Source of the DNA: Legionellales bacterium UBA4759
GTDB lineage: Bacteria > Pseudomonadota > Gammaproteobacteria > Legionellales > Legionellaceae
Length of the DNA stretch: 48,644 bases
Reading direction: 5' to 3'
NCBI GenBank assembly: GCA_002403515.1
Contig: DHHZ01000010.1
Location: 1 to 48,644, forward strand
Positions 1 to 8,318 of this stretch are shown piece by piece (positions within the stretch are counted from its first letter, which is position 1; each line of letters opens with the position of its first letter). The notes beneath the pieces are model-generated. The model worked only from the letters and a program-made list of their open reading frames with translations, did no database searches and was not told the DNA's origin. Both the position numbers and the translations under genes were made by a program.

Positions 1-418
1 ACGGCCTATCATTCCAGATAAAATTCTTGTAAACGACATAGTTTAGCAAAGAACCCCAAACCATCCCGACAAACATCATGATATTCTCATGTAATCGGGA
101 TGGTCCTATCCACCAAACCGTCCACTTAAGCCATTCAATCTGTAAAAAAACCATCAATGATTGATAAATGACAAAAATAAACCCGATTCGCGTGAATAAA
201 TCTGTAAACACAAATCCCCTTTTTTTAAAAGTCACACGGCCATGAAAATAAAAGTTGTTGATAATTGCGAGCAATATTGCAAAAAAAATGGCAGAACTTG
301 CTGACATCATGGTTCTTAATAGATTAAAAGAAATAAATTGAACAATCGTTCCGGAAAAGCCAACAACACAGAGTTTAATATATTGTTTAATCACTAATTT
401 GGATATTTTAAATGTCAT
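1..418 (-). CDS. GtrA-like family membrane protein (3' end cut by window edge)
   Basis: The minus-strand frame opens with ATG at 418 and runs 139 codons to the window edge without a stop. Hydrophobic segments alternate with short basic loops, giving about four membrane spans. Two motifs fit the GtrA-like family (Pfam GtrA): an N-F-x-F-H-G-R-V-T-F-K segment after the second span, and N-Y-V-V-Y-K-N-F-I-W near the end. GtrA-like proteins are thought to move polyprenyl-linked sugars across the inner membrane during O-antigen or cell-wall glycosylation; the sugar here is unknown. Its ATG overlaps the uvrC TGA as ATGA, so the two genes are probably translationally coupled. Family members usually end soon after the last motif, so little is missing. 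The family is seen in the motifs; the role is inferred. Confidence 0.75.
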   Translation of the reverse strand, partial: MTFKISKLVIKQYIKLCVVGFSGTIVQFISFNLLRTMMSASSAIFFAILLAIINNFYFHGRVTFKKRGFVFTDLFTRIGFIFVIYQSLMVFLQIEWLKWTVWWIGPSRLHENIMMFVGMVWGSLLNYVVYKNFIWNDRP

Positions 419-2244
419 TCTGAATGAAAATACTTGAAAATTTTTGTTGCCAAATCATAACTAATCCCTGGTACTTTCACAATCTCATCGATGGATGCTC
501 TAGACAATTCTCGAATACCCCCAAAACTTTTTAATAAAGTCTTCCTTCGTACCGCACCAATGCCTTCAATAGACTCCAAATCAGACTCTAAACTTTTCTT
601 TTGTCTTTTGGCTCGATGAAGCGTTATCGCAAAACGGTGGGCTTCATCACGAATATGTTGTAATAGGTGCAAAGCTTTTGAATCGCTAGGTAAAGTGCAC
701 TCTTTTTGCTGATGCGCCAATATCAATTTTTCCATGCCAGCTTTTCTTAATGGCCCCTTGGATACCCCCAATACCACCAATCCGTCTAACATCAAATCTT
801 TTAAGATTTCAACGGCTACAGCCACTTGTCCTTTTCCACCGTCAATAATTACCACTTGGGGTTTTGATTGGTCATTTTGTAAATAATATTTGGCTCGTCT
901 AATCAAAACTTGCCGCATTGCCGCATAATCATCGCCCGGAGTAATCCCCTCAATATTATAACGTCGATAATCTTTTTTACTGGGGCCAAGCTTATCGAAC
1001 ACCACACAGGAGGCAACGGTTTGTTGCCCTTGCGTATGGCTAATATCAAAACACTCCATTTTCTCAATTTCACCGATTCCTAGAAAATCACTCAATGCCT
1101 GATAGCGTTCACGAACCGTTGCATATGCAACTTGATGTGTTTGTATGGCTTGCATGAGATTTTTTTCAGCAAAATTTAACCAATCTTTTTTCTGGCCACG
1201 CATCGGAACTTGAAAATGACAAGTGCCTAAAAAAGAAGTCAACATCGCGGAATTTTCAATCCGCTGAGTAGTTAAAATGGTTTTAGGAATTTGACTTTTA
1301 TGCTCGGAATAATAAAAGCTCACAAAATCAGAAAAAATTTCTTGCCATAATTTTTCTTTAGATTCATACCAATCGATATTGGGGATTTTTGGAAAAAATA
1401 CATCACTGGCAATGACTTTGCCCTCTCGAACACTCACACGAATAACGCCAGCATAGGCTTGTAAAACATGAATTACAATGATGTCTAAATCACCCTGTAA
1501 ACAAATCATGGCTTGCTGTTCTTGAACCATACGTAGATTTTTAATTTTATCGCGCCAAGTCGCGGCCTCCTCAAAAGCCAGTTGCTCGACGGCCTGGTCC
1601 ATGTTTTGTTGAAATTGTTTAAAAATATCTTGATTTTTACCCTGTAAAAATCGAATAGCATCTGAAACCGATTGTTGATAATCCATTTGAGAAATCAGTT
1701 TAACACAAGGCGCACTGCATCTTTTGATTTGGTATTGCAAACAAGGACGCACACGTCTGGCGAAATCTTGGTCGGTACAATTTCTAATTTTGAAAATACT
1801 TTGTAAAAGTTTGATGGTTGCATAAACACTGCCAGCGTTCGGATAAGGACCAAAATACAACCCTTTTTGCGGCGCTTGTTTCAACCTAACCACGGTCATT
1901 TTTGGATAATGATGACCTTGTTGGATTAATAAATAAGGAAAAGACTTGTCATCACGCATTAAAATATTAAACTTAGGTCGCAGGCTTTTAATTAAGGTAC
2001 ACTCTAAAAGCAATGCTTCTTTGTCACTGCGGGTCACCGTCACTTCAATATTATCAATTTGCTCAACCAATGCTTGTGTTTTTGGACTGGCATGTCGGCC
2101 GACAAAATAACTTTTAACGCGTTTTTTTAAATTGGTTGCCTTGCCAACATAAATAATCTCACCTTGTTTATCGAACATGCGATAAACACCGGGTTCTGCG
2201 GTTAGATGTTTGAGGATATTTTGGATATTTTGAGAATAGGTCAT
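415..2244 (-). CDS. uvrC: UvrABC system protein C (excinuclease subunit)
   Basis: UvrC makes the 3' and 5' incisions beside DNA lesions marked by UvrA and UvrB in nucleotide excision repair. The 609 residues match the family length. An N-terminal GIY-YIG nuclease (GVYRMF at about 19, IIYVGKA at about 30) is followed by a UVR (UvrB-binding) helix near 205-240. The RNase H-like nuclease has Asp400 (CFDISHTQG), Asp468 (VIIDGGKGQ) and His536 (RDEAHRFA), matching the E. coli triad. Tandem helix-hairpin-helix motifs fill the last 60 residues. It lies 7 bp behind gacA, the uvrY-uvrC arrangement conserved in many gammaproteobacteria, and overlaps the downstream GtrA-like gene by 4 bp. Confidence 0.97.
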   Translation of the reverse strand: MTYSQNIQNILKHLTAEPGVYRMFDKQGEIIYVGKATNLKKRVKSYFVGRHASPKTQALVEQIDNIEVTVTRSDKEALLLECTLIKSLRPKFNILMRDDKSFPYLLIQQGHHYPKMTVVRLKQAPQKGLYFGPYPNAGSVYATIKLLQSIFKIRNCTDQDFARRVRPCLQYQIKRCSAPCVKLISQMDYQQSVSDAIRFLQGKNQDIFKQFQQNMDQAVEQLAFEEAATWRDKIKNLRMVQEQQAMICLQGDLDIIVIHVLQAYAGVIRVSVREGKVIASDVFFPKIPNIDWYESKEKLWQEIFSDFVSFYYSEHKSQIPKTILTTQRIENSAMLTSFLGTCHFQVPMRGQKKDWLNFAEKNLMQAIQTHQVAYATVRERYQALSDFLGIGEIEKMECFDISHTQGQQTVASCVVFDKLGPSKKDYRRYNIEGITPGDDYAAMRQVLIRRAKYYLQNDQSKPQVVIIDGGKGQVAVAVEILKDLMLDGLVVLGVSKGPLRKAGMEKLILAHQQKECTLPSDSKALHLLQHIRDEAHRFAITLHRAKRQKKSLESDLESIEGIGAVRRKTLLKSFGGIRELSRASIDEIVKVPGISYDLATKIFKYFHSE

Positions 2245-2251
2245 TACTCAC

Positions 2252-2911
2252 TCATCGGTGAATATTTGCTTCATCAGGGCATTCAATGATGGAATGTTTG
2301 ATTGCCAAATGCGTCAATTCAACATCGTTTTTAACATTCAATTTCGCAAACATTCGATAACGATAACAATTAACTGTTTTGGTGCTTAAAAATAAGCGTT
2401 TAGAAATCTCCGTTACCGGTAGGCCACTGGTAATCATGAGCATCACTTGCATTTCACGTTCAGAAAGTTCTTCGAATGGGGTTTGGGAGACTGGGTCAAG
2501 GCTTTTGATGGCCATATTTTGGGCCAACTGGGCACTTAAATAGCGTTCTCCACGAAACACCCTGCGAATTGCACCAGTCATTTCCTCGATGCTTGATTCT
2601 TTAGACAAATAACCCATAGCACCCAATTGCAAAACACGACTGGGTAAAGGCTCTGCTGATAAGGCAGAAACGGCTATAATTTTTGATTTTGCAGATGAAT
2701 GTTTTAATCGACGAATCACTTCCCAACCATCGATGCCTGGCATTTTCATGTCAAGTAAAATGATGTCAGGACGATGCAGTTTGACCATGGCCAAGGCCTC
2801 TTCGCCATCTTGGGCTTCAGCAACCACTTCTATATCAGAGGTATCTTCTAAAAGACGCTTGATACCAAGTCGCACCAAAGCATGATCGTCTACAATCAAA
2901 ACCTTAATCAA
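2252..2911 (-). CDS. gacA: GacA/LetA/UvrY-family response regulator
   Basis: This is a 219-aa NarL/FixJ-type regulator. The receiver domain (1-120) has the acidic pair Asp8-Asp9, the phospho-acceptor Asp54 (ILLDMKMPG) and a conserved Lys in YLSKESS. A LuxR-type helix-turn-helix lies at about 148-205 (LSEREMQVMLMITSGLPVTE). Linkage to uvrC identifies it as the GacA/LetA/UvrY group, whose partner kinase is BarA/GacS/LetS; no kinase gene is in view. Known members activate RsmY/RsmZ-type small RNAs that titrate CsrA, and in Legionella this controls transmission traits. The start is a TTG at 2911 with GGGAG six bases upstream, so the start is unusual but well supported. A promoter is proposed just upstream. 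Confidence 0.93.
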   Translation of the reverse strand: MIKVLIVDDHALVRLGIKRLLEDTSDIEVVAEAQDGEEALAMVKLHRPDIILLDMKMPGIDGWEVIRRLKHSSAKSKIIAVSALSAEPLPSRVLQLGAMGYLSKESSIEEMTGAIRRVFRGERYLSAQLAQNMAIKSLDPVSQTPFEELSEREMQVMLMITSGLPVTEISKRLFLSTKTVNCYRYRMFAKLNVKNDVELTHLAIKHSIIECPDEANIHR

Positions 2912-2956
2912 TCAAAACTCCCAAAGGGTCTAGACATGACCAGAAAAGATACAATG

Positions 2957-2985
2957 ATATTATCAATTTTGTTGCAAAATGACAA
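2957..2985 (-). promoter_or_regulatory. Putative sigma70 promoter for gacA-uvrC
   Basis: On the minus strand TTGTCA (2985-2980) and TAATAT (2962-2957) are separated by 17 bp. The TTG start of gacA lies about 45 bases downstream. The spacer and the first base of the -35 box hold an inverted repeat, ATTTTG-3-CAAAAT (2966-2980), which could be an operator or the tail of the phhA transcript. The call rests on consensus only. Confidence 0.45.
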
Positions 2986-2990
2986 CATAA

Positions 2991-3812
2991 TTAATAAAGT
3001 TTATTCGATTTTTGAGCACCTTCACGCACAACTGGCGGATAAAGCGCAGGAAACGCTCCAAGCTCACGAGCACGCTCAATGGTCTTTTTAAAATCCAAGC
3101 CTATTAGACCAAATAAATCCTGAAAATCCTGAATAACATAATATATGTTTTGTAAAATATCGATGCGATAAGGGGTACGTAATACGCTGACCGGATCAAA
3201 ATAAACACGAAGAGACTCATCTCGCTGTAAGCAAGACAAAGTTTCACTATAAGAGGATAAAATACCCCCACCATAAATTCGTAGACCATCTCTAGTTTGA
3301 ATCAAGCCAAACTCCACGGTAAACCAAAATAATCTTAAAAATAAATTCCAATCTTTCTCTGGAAAACTCAAGGCCAATTTTGCATAAGATTTTACAAAAT
3401 TAGAATAATTAGAAACGGTATATAAAGGTATATGCCCAAATAATTCATGAAAGATATCTGGCTCTGTAATGTAATCTATGTCTTCCCATCTGCGAATAAA
3501 TGTTGCCACAGGAAAATTTGCATTGCTTAATAAGGTAAAAAATTCTTTTGACGAAATTGCACACTTTACAGGTTGAACTTGCCAATCTGAATATTCTTTT
3601 AATATGCGATTAACATCTGGAATTTGCGGAATAGCATCCGGAGAAAAGTTTAGTTTTTTTAAACCCTCAATGTATTCAGGAACAGCCCGTCCCTCTAGGA
3701 TTTGAATTTGACGCTGGAAAAGATATTGCCAGGTTTTATTTTCTTCTGGAGAGTAATGAACAAAATTATTGCTATCCCAAGCATTTGATTCATAACGGCT
3801 GACAAATCCCAT
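2991..3812 (-). CDS. phhA: Phenylalanine 4-hydroxylase (iron/pterin monooxygenase)
   Basis: PhhA converts phenylalanine to tyrosine with tetrahydrobiopterin, O2 and a non-haem ferrous iron. The 273 residues match bacterial monofunctional enzymes, which lack the regulatory ACT domain. The iron facial triad is visible as His122 and His127 (FHELFGHIPL) and Glu167 (WFTVEFGL), with the R-x-Y-G-G-G-I-L-S-S stretch at about 178-187. The ATG at 3812 has AAAGGAG seven bases upstream. No pterin-4a-carbinolamine dehydratase gene (phhB) lies beside it. In Legionella the homologue supports tyrosine-derived pigment production; whether that holds here is inference. It sits between bioC and gacA on the same strand. 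Confidence 0.95.
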   Translation of the reverse strand: MGFVSRYESNAWDSNNFVHYSPEENKTWQYLFQRQIQILEGRAVPEYIEGLKKLNFSPDAIPQIPDVNRILKEYSDWQVQPVKCAISSKEFFTLLSNANFPVATFIRRWEDIDYITEPDIFHELFGHIPLYTVSNYSNFVKSYAKLALSFPEKDWNLFLRLFWFTVEFGLIQTRDGLRIYGGGILSSYSETLSCLQRDESLRVYFDPVSVLRTPYRIDILQNIYYVIQDFQDLFGLIGLDFKKTIERARELGAFPALYPPVVREGAQKSNKLY

Positions 3813-3884
3813 ATTATTTCTCCTTTATCTAAGTTTAAGCTTAGCATGCCTTGAGAAACTAGAGGAAGGCTCCTTCATTTAATT

Positions 3885-4628
3885 TTATTTTTTTATTAAG
3901 CTCTCTCTTAATTTTGCAACCGATATGACCTGCTCTTTAGCAGATTGTTTTCTTTGTCCTCGCCAAGCCTGGCCAAAAATAAGTTCATAAGTAATGTCTT
4001 GCACTTGGATATCTCCTTGCAGCGGCCAACCCTGCGCAACAAGCGCATCTTTTAATCGAGCAGAATCAACGTAGCGCAAAACGATATCATCTCTATCCAT
4101 CACTGGATCTGAAAACCCTGGCTTTAAAAGTAAGTCTCCAACATCATGCATATCTATAAAATGATTGGACAATGACATGGGTAGCTCTTTAAAGGTATCA
4201 GGTCCTAATGTAGAAAATAAAATACAACCATTGGGTTTTAGCACTCTAAAACATTCTTGAAAAATTAAAGTCAAATTATCGCTGGATTCAATGAGCTGAT
4301 GTGCCAAAATAAAATCTATAGACTCATCTGCAAATGGCAATTGAATATTATTGGCCTGTAGCAAAGAAAAGGGTTTTAACCAAGTTTTTTTCTGTTTTGC
4401 ATTTTGTAAAAAATGCCAAGAAGAATCAAGGCCTATCACGTAGGCATTGCTAAAATGCGCTTTCAAAAGCTTGGTTGAGAATCCAAAACCACAAGATAAA
4501 TCCAAAACAACCGATGGATTGATTTTAAAATAACTCAATCGTTCCATCATGCGATGGCAAATTTCTTTTTGAAGCACGGTATGCTTTTCGTTGTCAGGAG
4601 TAGCCAATTCCTTCATGATATGAATCAC
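3885..4628 (-). CDS. bioC: BioC-like malonyl-ACP O-methyltransferase (SAM-dependent)
   Basis: This 247-aa class I methyltransferase has the SAM-binding motif I VLDLSCGFGFSTKLL near residue 41, an acidic GLDSS at the end of strand 2, and motif FRVLKPNGCILFSTLGPDTF near 127-146. The FSTLGPDT signature is typical of BioC, which methylates malonyl-ACP to begin pimelate synthesis for biotin. No other biotin gene is in view, although bioC and comF/gntX genes are often neighbours in gammaproteobacteria. The frame opens with GTG at 4628, where GAGG lies only two bases upstream; an in-frame ATG at 4616 is the alternative start. It is divergent from comF across only 23 bp, so their promoters must overlap or lie inside the genes. 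Confidence 0.8.
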   Translation of the reverse strand: MIHIMKELATPDNEKHTVLQKEICHRMMERLSYFKINPSVVLDLSCGFGFSTKLLKAHFSNAYVIGLDSSWHFLQNAKQKKTWLKPFSLLQANNIQLPFADESIDFILAHQLIESSDNLTLIFQECFRVLKPNGCILFSTLGPDTFKELPMSLSNHFIDMHDVGDLLLKPGFSDPVMDRDDIVLRYVDSARLKDALVAQGWPLQGDIQVQDITYELIFGQAWRGQRKQSAKEQVISVAKLRESLIKK

Positions 4629-4651
4629 AACCTCATGGATATGGAAATAAA

Positions 4652-5338
4652 GTGCTCAGTATACCACAATGGTTAAAATTGCCGAGAATTTGTTTAATTT
4701 GTGAAATGTCTTTTAAAAATAACGCCCCTATTTGCGAGCGTTGCGAAAAAAAAATAAAAAAATTAGAAGCCTTGTGTTTTTTTTGTTCCGAACCAACGCT
4801 TGGTCTTGAAGAAAAAATTTGTATATCTTGCCAATATCAAGCAAGCAATATTCACAGAATTTATGTTTTTTATGAATATTGTGAGCCCATAAAAACCCTC
4901 ATTACCGATTTTAAATTCCATCATGGCTATGACTTGCTAAATTATCTTACCGATATTTTTATCACGAACCTCCCCAAAGACGCCCTACAAACTCAATGTT
5001 TAATACCAGTGCCCTTGCATCGAAAAAAACAACAAATTCGTGGTTATCACCAAACCTATTTAATGGCCAAGCAACTGGGAAAAAAATTATCAATCCCTGT
5101 AAACATGAATTATTGCAAAAAAATAAAACATACCGCCTCACAGTCACAACTTACACGTCTGGAACGAAGCCACAACTTAGATGATGCCTTTGTGGTTTCA
5201 AAACCCTCTTTTAACAAAATCACCATCGTCGATGACATCATCACCACTGGCGCCACTATACAAACATTGGCAAAAGCATTTCAAGCTCTTGGTGTTGAAC
5301 ACATCGATGTATGGTGTTTGGCAAAATCGATTAAATAA
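4652..5338 (+). CDS. comF: ComF/GntX-family phosphoribosyltransferase-like protein
   Basis: The 228-aa protein has an N-terminal zinc-ribbon-like region with cysteine pairs (CLIC, CERC, CFFC and CISC between about residues 14 and 67). A C-terminal type I phosphoribosyltransferase fold carries the PRPP loop TIVDDIITTGATIQTL near 191-206 and the family motif R-K-K-Q-Q-I-R-G-Y-H-Q-T. ComF proteins take part in DNA uptake in naturally competent bacteria, and GntX in gluconate use; the exact role is not predictable. The start is GTG at 4652. The 93-aa gene follows after 61 bp, so a short operon is possible. Confidence 0.85.
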   Translation: MLSIPQWLKLPRICLICEMSFKNNAPICERCEKKIKKLEALCFFCSEPTLGLEEKICISCQYQASNIHRIYVFYEYCEPIKTLITDFKFHHGYDLLNYLTDIFITNLPKDALQTQCLIPVPLHRKKQQIRGYHQTYLMAKQLGKKLSIPVNMNYCKKIKHTASQSQLTRLERSHNLDDAFVVSKPSFNKITIVDDIITTGATIQTLAKAFQALGVEHIDVWCLAKSIK

Positions 5339-5399
5339 TCTTAAAGAATTTAATTTATATGCCGATAATTTGAACAAGAAGGAGAAAAAGGAGCAAGTC

Positions 5400-5681
5400 A
5401 TGGAAATCATCTTTCATGGGCAACAAGATTGGGAAAAGTCTCAAGAAAATATTATGGGCATCATTCAAATGCTACATGATCAATATAAAATCACTCATCT
5501 TCGAGAAATTCATATTTCACTGACATTGATGGATGAAGAAGGTTTTGACGTTGAACTTATTGATACTGAAACCAACGAAACATATCGCGTGATGGAAGTT
5601 TTTCGTAATCATTTGGATTATCAAAAGGTTCGCCAAGCAAGCTCTTTAAAGCTTGTTGTGGATAATACAAAAAAGGAATAA
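5400..5681 (+). CDS. Small protein of unknown function (93 aa)
   Basis: I do not recognise this protein. The start was chosen as ATG at 5400 because GGAG sits seven bases upstream (AAAAAGGAGCAAGTCATG); a longer frame opening at 5181 would overlap comF out of phase. The sequence begins MEIIFHGQQDWEKSQENIMG and has a predicted helix (about 10-33) followed by beta-like segments: REIHISLTLMDEE, FDVELIDTETNETYRVMEVF, and a final SLKLVVDNTKKE. It is soluble, mildly acidic, and has no cysteine, signal peptide or membrane span. It lies 61 bp after comF and 64 bp before the 830-aa unknown, so it may act with the latter. Confidence 0.7.
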   Translation: MEIIFHGQQDWEKSQENIMGIIQMLHDQYKITHLREIHISLTLMDEEGFDVELIDTETNETYRVMEVFRNHLDYQKVRQASSLKLVVDNTKKE

Positions 5682-5745
5682 AAGTATTTTCATCCATAAT
5701 GAATCATGACATGATGTTGTAACATTCAAGGATGATGGACAACAT

Positions 5746-8238
5746 ATGTTAAATTCGAGTGAAATTTCTTTACGCCGCGCTGTAGCCACTGCCAGTAAAA
5801 AAGTTGGTCCAAAGGGTAATATTGCAGAAGCAATCAAAGAATCTGCCCTAGGTCAAATGGACTTAATTAACCAAGCCCAAGGATTTATGGGCGGTGTTAA
5901 AGATAGCAAAAACTTAGAGGGTGCTGCTATTGGAATGGCTGTTCAAGGTTTAGAAATTGCTTATCATGTGCTGTCTGGTCAAATGCAAGAGGCTAAATTT
6001 CAACGAAAACAATTTGTGGATGAATGCGAAAATCAATTGGCCACATTTGTTATCAATAAATCCAAAGAAGTAGAAGATTTTTCCAAAGAAGAAATCGCCA
6101 TAGACCGCTTTTATCAGCTTCTTCAAAAAGAATGCAGTTCCTTCTTAAATTATTTTGGCATACAAGCTCATCCTGATGAAGATAACCCCAAAATCAATCG
6201 CTTATCCATTCTTCCATTTTTTCAAATGAGCCAAGCGCTACAGCAAAAAAGCTTAGTTGCCAGCGACTTAGACCAGCATCGTCAAGCATGTTTTCTTTTT
6301 TTAAAAACTGGGTTGCCTACACGCTACTACTACCAACAATACAAAAATATCAACCGCATCTTTTTACAACTTGAAGGCATCTATCAAAAAGAAAATTATC
6401 TCAACCGATTTCGCGCCCCACGATTTATTGTAGTTTGTATGGCCAATTTACTTTGGAATTTGTTATTTCCAGTCGATGCAGAAACAGGCATTCCTTTGAC
6501 GTTGGGCGAATGTGTGAATGCATGTTTAAAAGCCGAACTTTTTTTAAATCTTATTTTAGATGACACTCAAGAAAACTTTTTACAAACCATTGATGATGAG
6601 CAAGGCACACTGAATAGTTTTTTGATAAAAACGGAGATGTATATCAAAAGCCTGCATCAAGCTTTTGAGTTTGAAAGGCTACGCGAGATTAATCTCACTG
6701 ATGTAAGCAACAGCATGCATAGAGCCCTTCGAATCATGGCCAACAAAATTACAGAACTGATTTTTAAAAGAGACAATGCTGCGGAAACTTTGGTGGGGCA
6801 ATTGATGTTCCTGGGTGAACTTACTTTACAAAATCCTGGCTTAATGGAACGATTTTTCCCAAAAACTGTTGATATTCCAGGGGTCAATTCAACCCCTTGC
6901 TCCATGATTGATTTGTTGATTTTATTTATTCATGAATCGCCATATTCTAGAAAACAAATCATCAATAAGGCTAAAAAATCTCGCAATGAAGCCCTTCAAG
7001 AATTAGGGACCATCCTCTCAGAGATTCATCAGAGTTTTATCATTCCATTTGAAGAAAATGCCCTAAAGTCCTTTAAGAAAAAAAACATTCCCATGGATTT
7101 TTATCTTTGGATAGGCAAACGTTTCATCGCGCTTGTGGTGATGGTCATGGAATGTTTCAATATCTTCGAAGATACCAGAGCTCCACAATTTAAAAATGAT
7201 CCTAGAACCAAAAAAGATAAAGAACAAAGAAATTTTATAATCAATATCGCTGCTAGCTCAAATATTAATAAATACTACGAATGGTCTTTATCCATATTTT
7301 TAAAACACAAAAGCAAAACCAGCGACAACCTTGATCAGTTGCTTCATGAGCAGAATAAAATGCTCATGATGACCCGCTTGCTCGACCAGGTGGGTTCTTT
7401 ATTCATGGAAAACCGAATATTTTTACAGCAACCAGACTTCCAAACGATGCTACTGGATTGTTTGAAAAAAATTGAAATAGCCTACAAAGGTTTAAATGAT
7501 CGCCTCAACTCGGTCGAGGCGCAAATGATGTCTGATGCACAAATACAACGTCATGAAAAGCGTGTCATTCAGCCGATGCTTGATGATTTAGAGGCAACTC
7601 TAGAATTCATTCAACGTTCAATATTACAAGTGAGTCAAGTCATCAGTGCACCTGGATTTTCTGAACAGGAAAAAAAATTACTCCAAGAAAAAACAGCAGC
7701 AATTCAATCGCAGTTTCAAAGTATTTTTCAAGGAAGTACCCTATTACCCTTAGAAATTTCTTTGGACGATGTGAAGCTTGAGCAAAAGAGCGCCCCCTCC
7801 CCTAAAAAATCATCCAATAAAGCTCTGATTGCACTTTTACAAAAATGTTATGATGGCATGTCGAGCCAAAGCCAAGAAGGGATTAAGGGCGATTTATTGA
7901 TTAAAATGAAACAACGCATTCAAAAAGAACCGTTGCTCACTCAAGAAGATATCAAAGGATTTATCATTGATCTTTTAAATATTACCGCAACCCCCAGAAG
8001 CAATTATTTCTTTCAAGCAGCTTATGGACAAACTCGTTCCGCTAAAACATTTATACAAGCCGTTTTAAATGAACGATTTAATCAAGAGATTCCGATTGCC
8101 GCTATCATTTTTGACAATACCGATATCAACTTAAAAGTATTAAACGAAGCCAAGGTTTTACAACGCATCCAATACTTAAAACAAGAACACCATTGGTGTA
8201 ATTTAGCTGATCAATTAAGAGAAGAAAGTATTTTTTAA
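5746..8238 (+). CDS. Large cytoplasmic protein of unknown function (830 aa)
   Basis: I do not recognise this protein. It reads as soluble and mostly helical, with no signal peptide or membrane span. A short glycine-containing N-terminal region (about 40-60, QGFMGGVKDSKN) is followed by a helix-rich body to about 660. A low-complexity Ser/Lys/Pro linker follows near 680-695 (KSAPSPKKSSNK). The C-terminal domain of about 130 residues ends in strongly patterned segments, IAAIIFDNTDINLK and EAKVLQRIQYLKQEHHWCN. GGA six bases before the ATG at 5746 is the likely ribosome-binding site. Its codon use and AT content look like those of its neighbours, giving no sign of recent transfer. The next gene, hemA, follows after 80 bp. 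A DUF1631-like protein or a host-directed effector are both possible; neither is shown by the sequence. Confidence 0.7.
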   Translation: MLNSSEISLRRAVATASKKVGPKGNIAEAIKESALGQMDLINQAQGFMGGVKDSKNLEGAAIGMAVQGLEIAYHVLSGQMQEAKFQRKQFVDECENQLATFVINKSKEVEDFSKEEIAIDRFYQLLQKECSSFLNYFGIQAHPDEDNPKINRLSILPFFQMSQALQQKSLVASDLDQHRQACFLFLKTGLPTRYYYQQYKNINRIFLQLEGIYQKENYLNRFRAPRFIVVCMANLLWNLLFPVDAETGIPLTLGECVNACLKAELFLNLILDDTQENFLQTIDDEQGTLNSFLIKTEMYIKSLHQAFEFERLREINLTDVSNSMHRALRIMANKITELIFKRDNAAETLVGQLMFLGELTLQNPGLMERFFPKTVDIPGVNSTPCSMIDLLILFIHESPYSRKQIINKAKKSRNEALQELGTILSEIHQSFIIPFEENALKSFKKKNIPMDFYLWIGKRFIALVVMVMECFNIFEDTRAPQFKNDPRTKKDKEQRNFIINIAASSNINKYYEWSLSIFLKHKSKTSDNLDQLLHEQNKMLMMTRLLDQVGSLFMENRIFLQQPDFQTMLLDCLKKIEIAYKGLNDRLNSVEAQMMSDAQIQRHEKRVIQPMLDDLEATLEFIQRSILQVSQVISAPGFSEQEKKLLQEKTAAIQSQFQSIFQGSTLLPLEISLDDVKLEQKSAPSPKKSSNKALIALLQKCYDGMSSQSQEGIKGDLLIKMKQRIQKEPLLTQEDIKGFIIDLLNITATPRSNYFFQAAYGQTRSAKTFIQAVLNERFNQEIPIAAIIFDNTDINLKVLNEAKVLQRIQYLKQEHHWCNLADQLREESIF

Positions 8239-8318
8239 AAAGGCTTTTTGTTTAAAAGACTACCGAATATACAACAATTCAGGTAAAATAAAGTTTTGAT
8301 TAAAAACAGGTATTTACT

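Noticed and set aside
2882..3091. Plus-strand open frame of 69 codons across the gacA-phhA gap
   Set aside because: It overlaps both minus-strand genes, has no ribosome-binding site, and its peptide has no family features; the gap is better explained by the gacA promoter.
5181..5399. N-terminal extension of the 93-aa gene into comF
   Set aside because: It lies out of frame inside the conserved phosphoribosyltransferase region; a good ribosome-binding site marks ATG 5400 instead.
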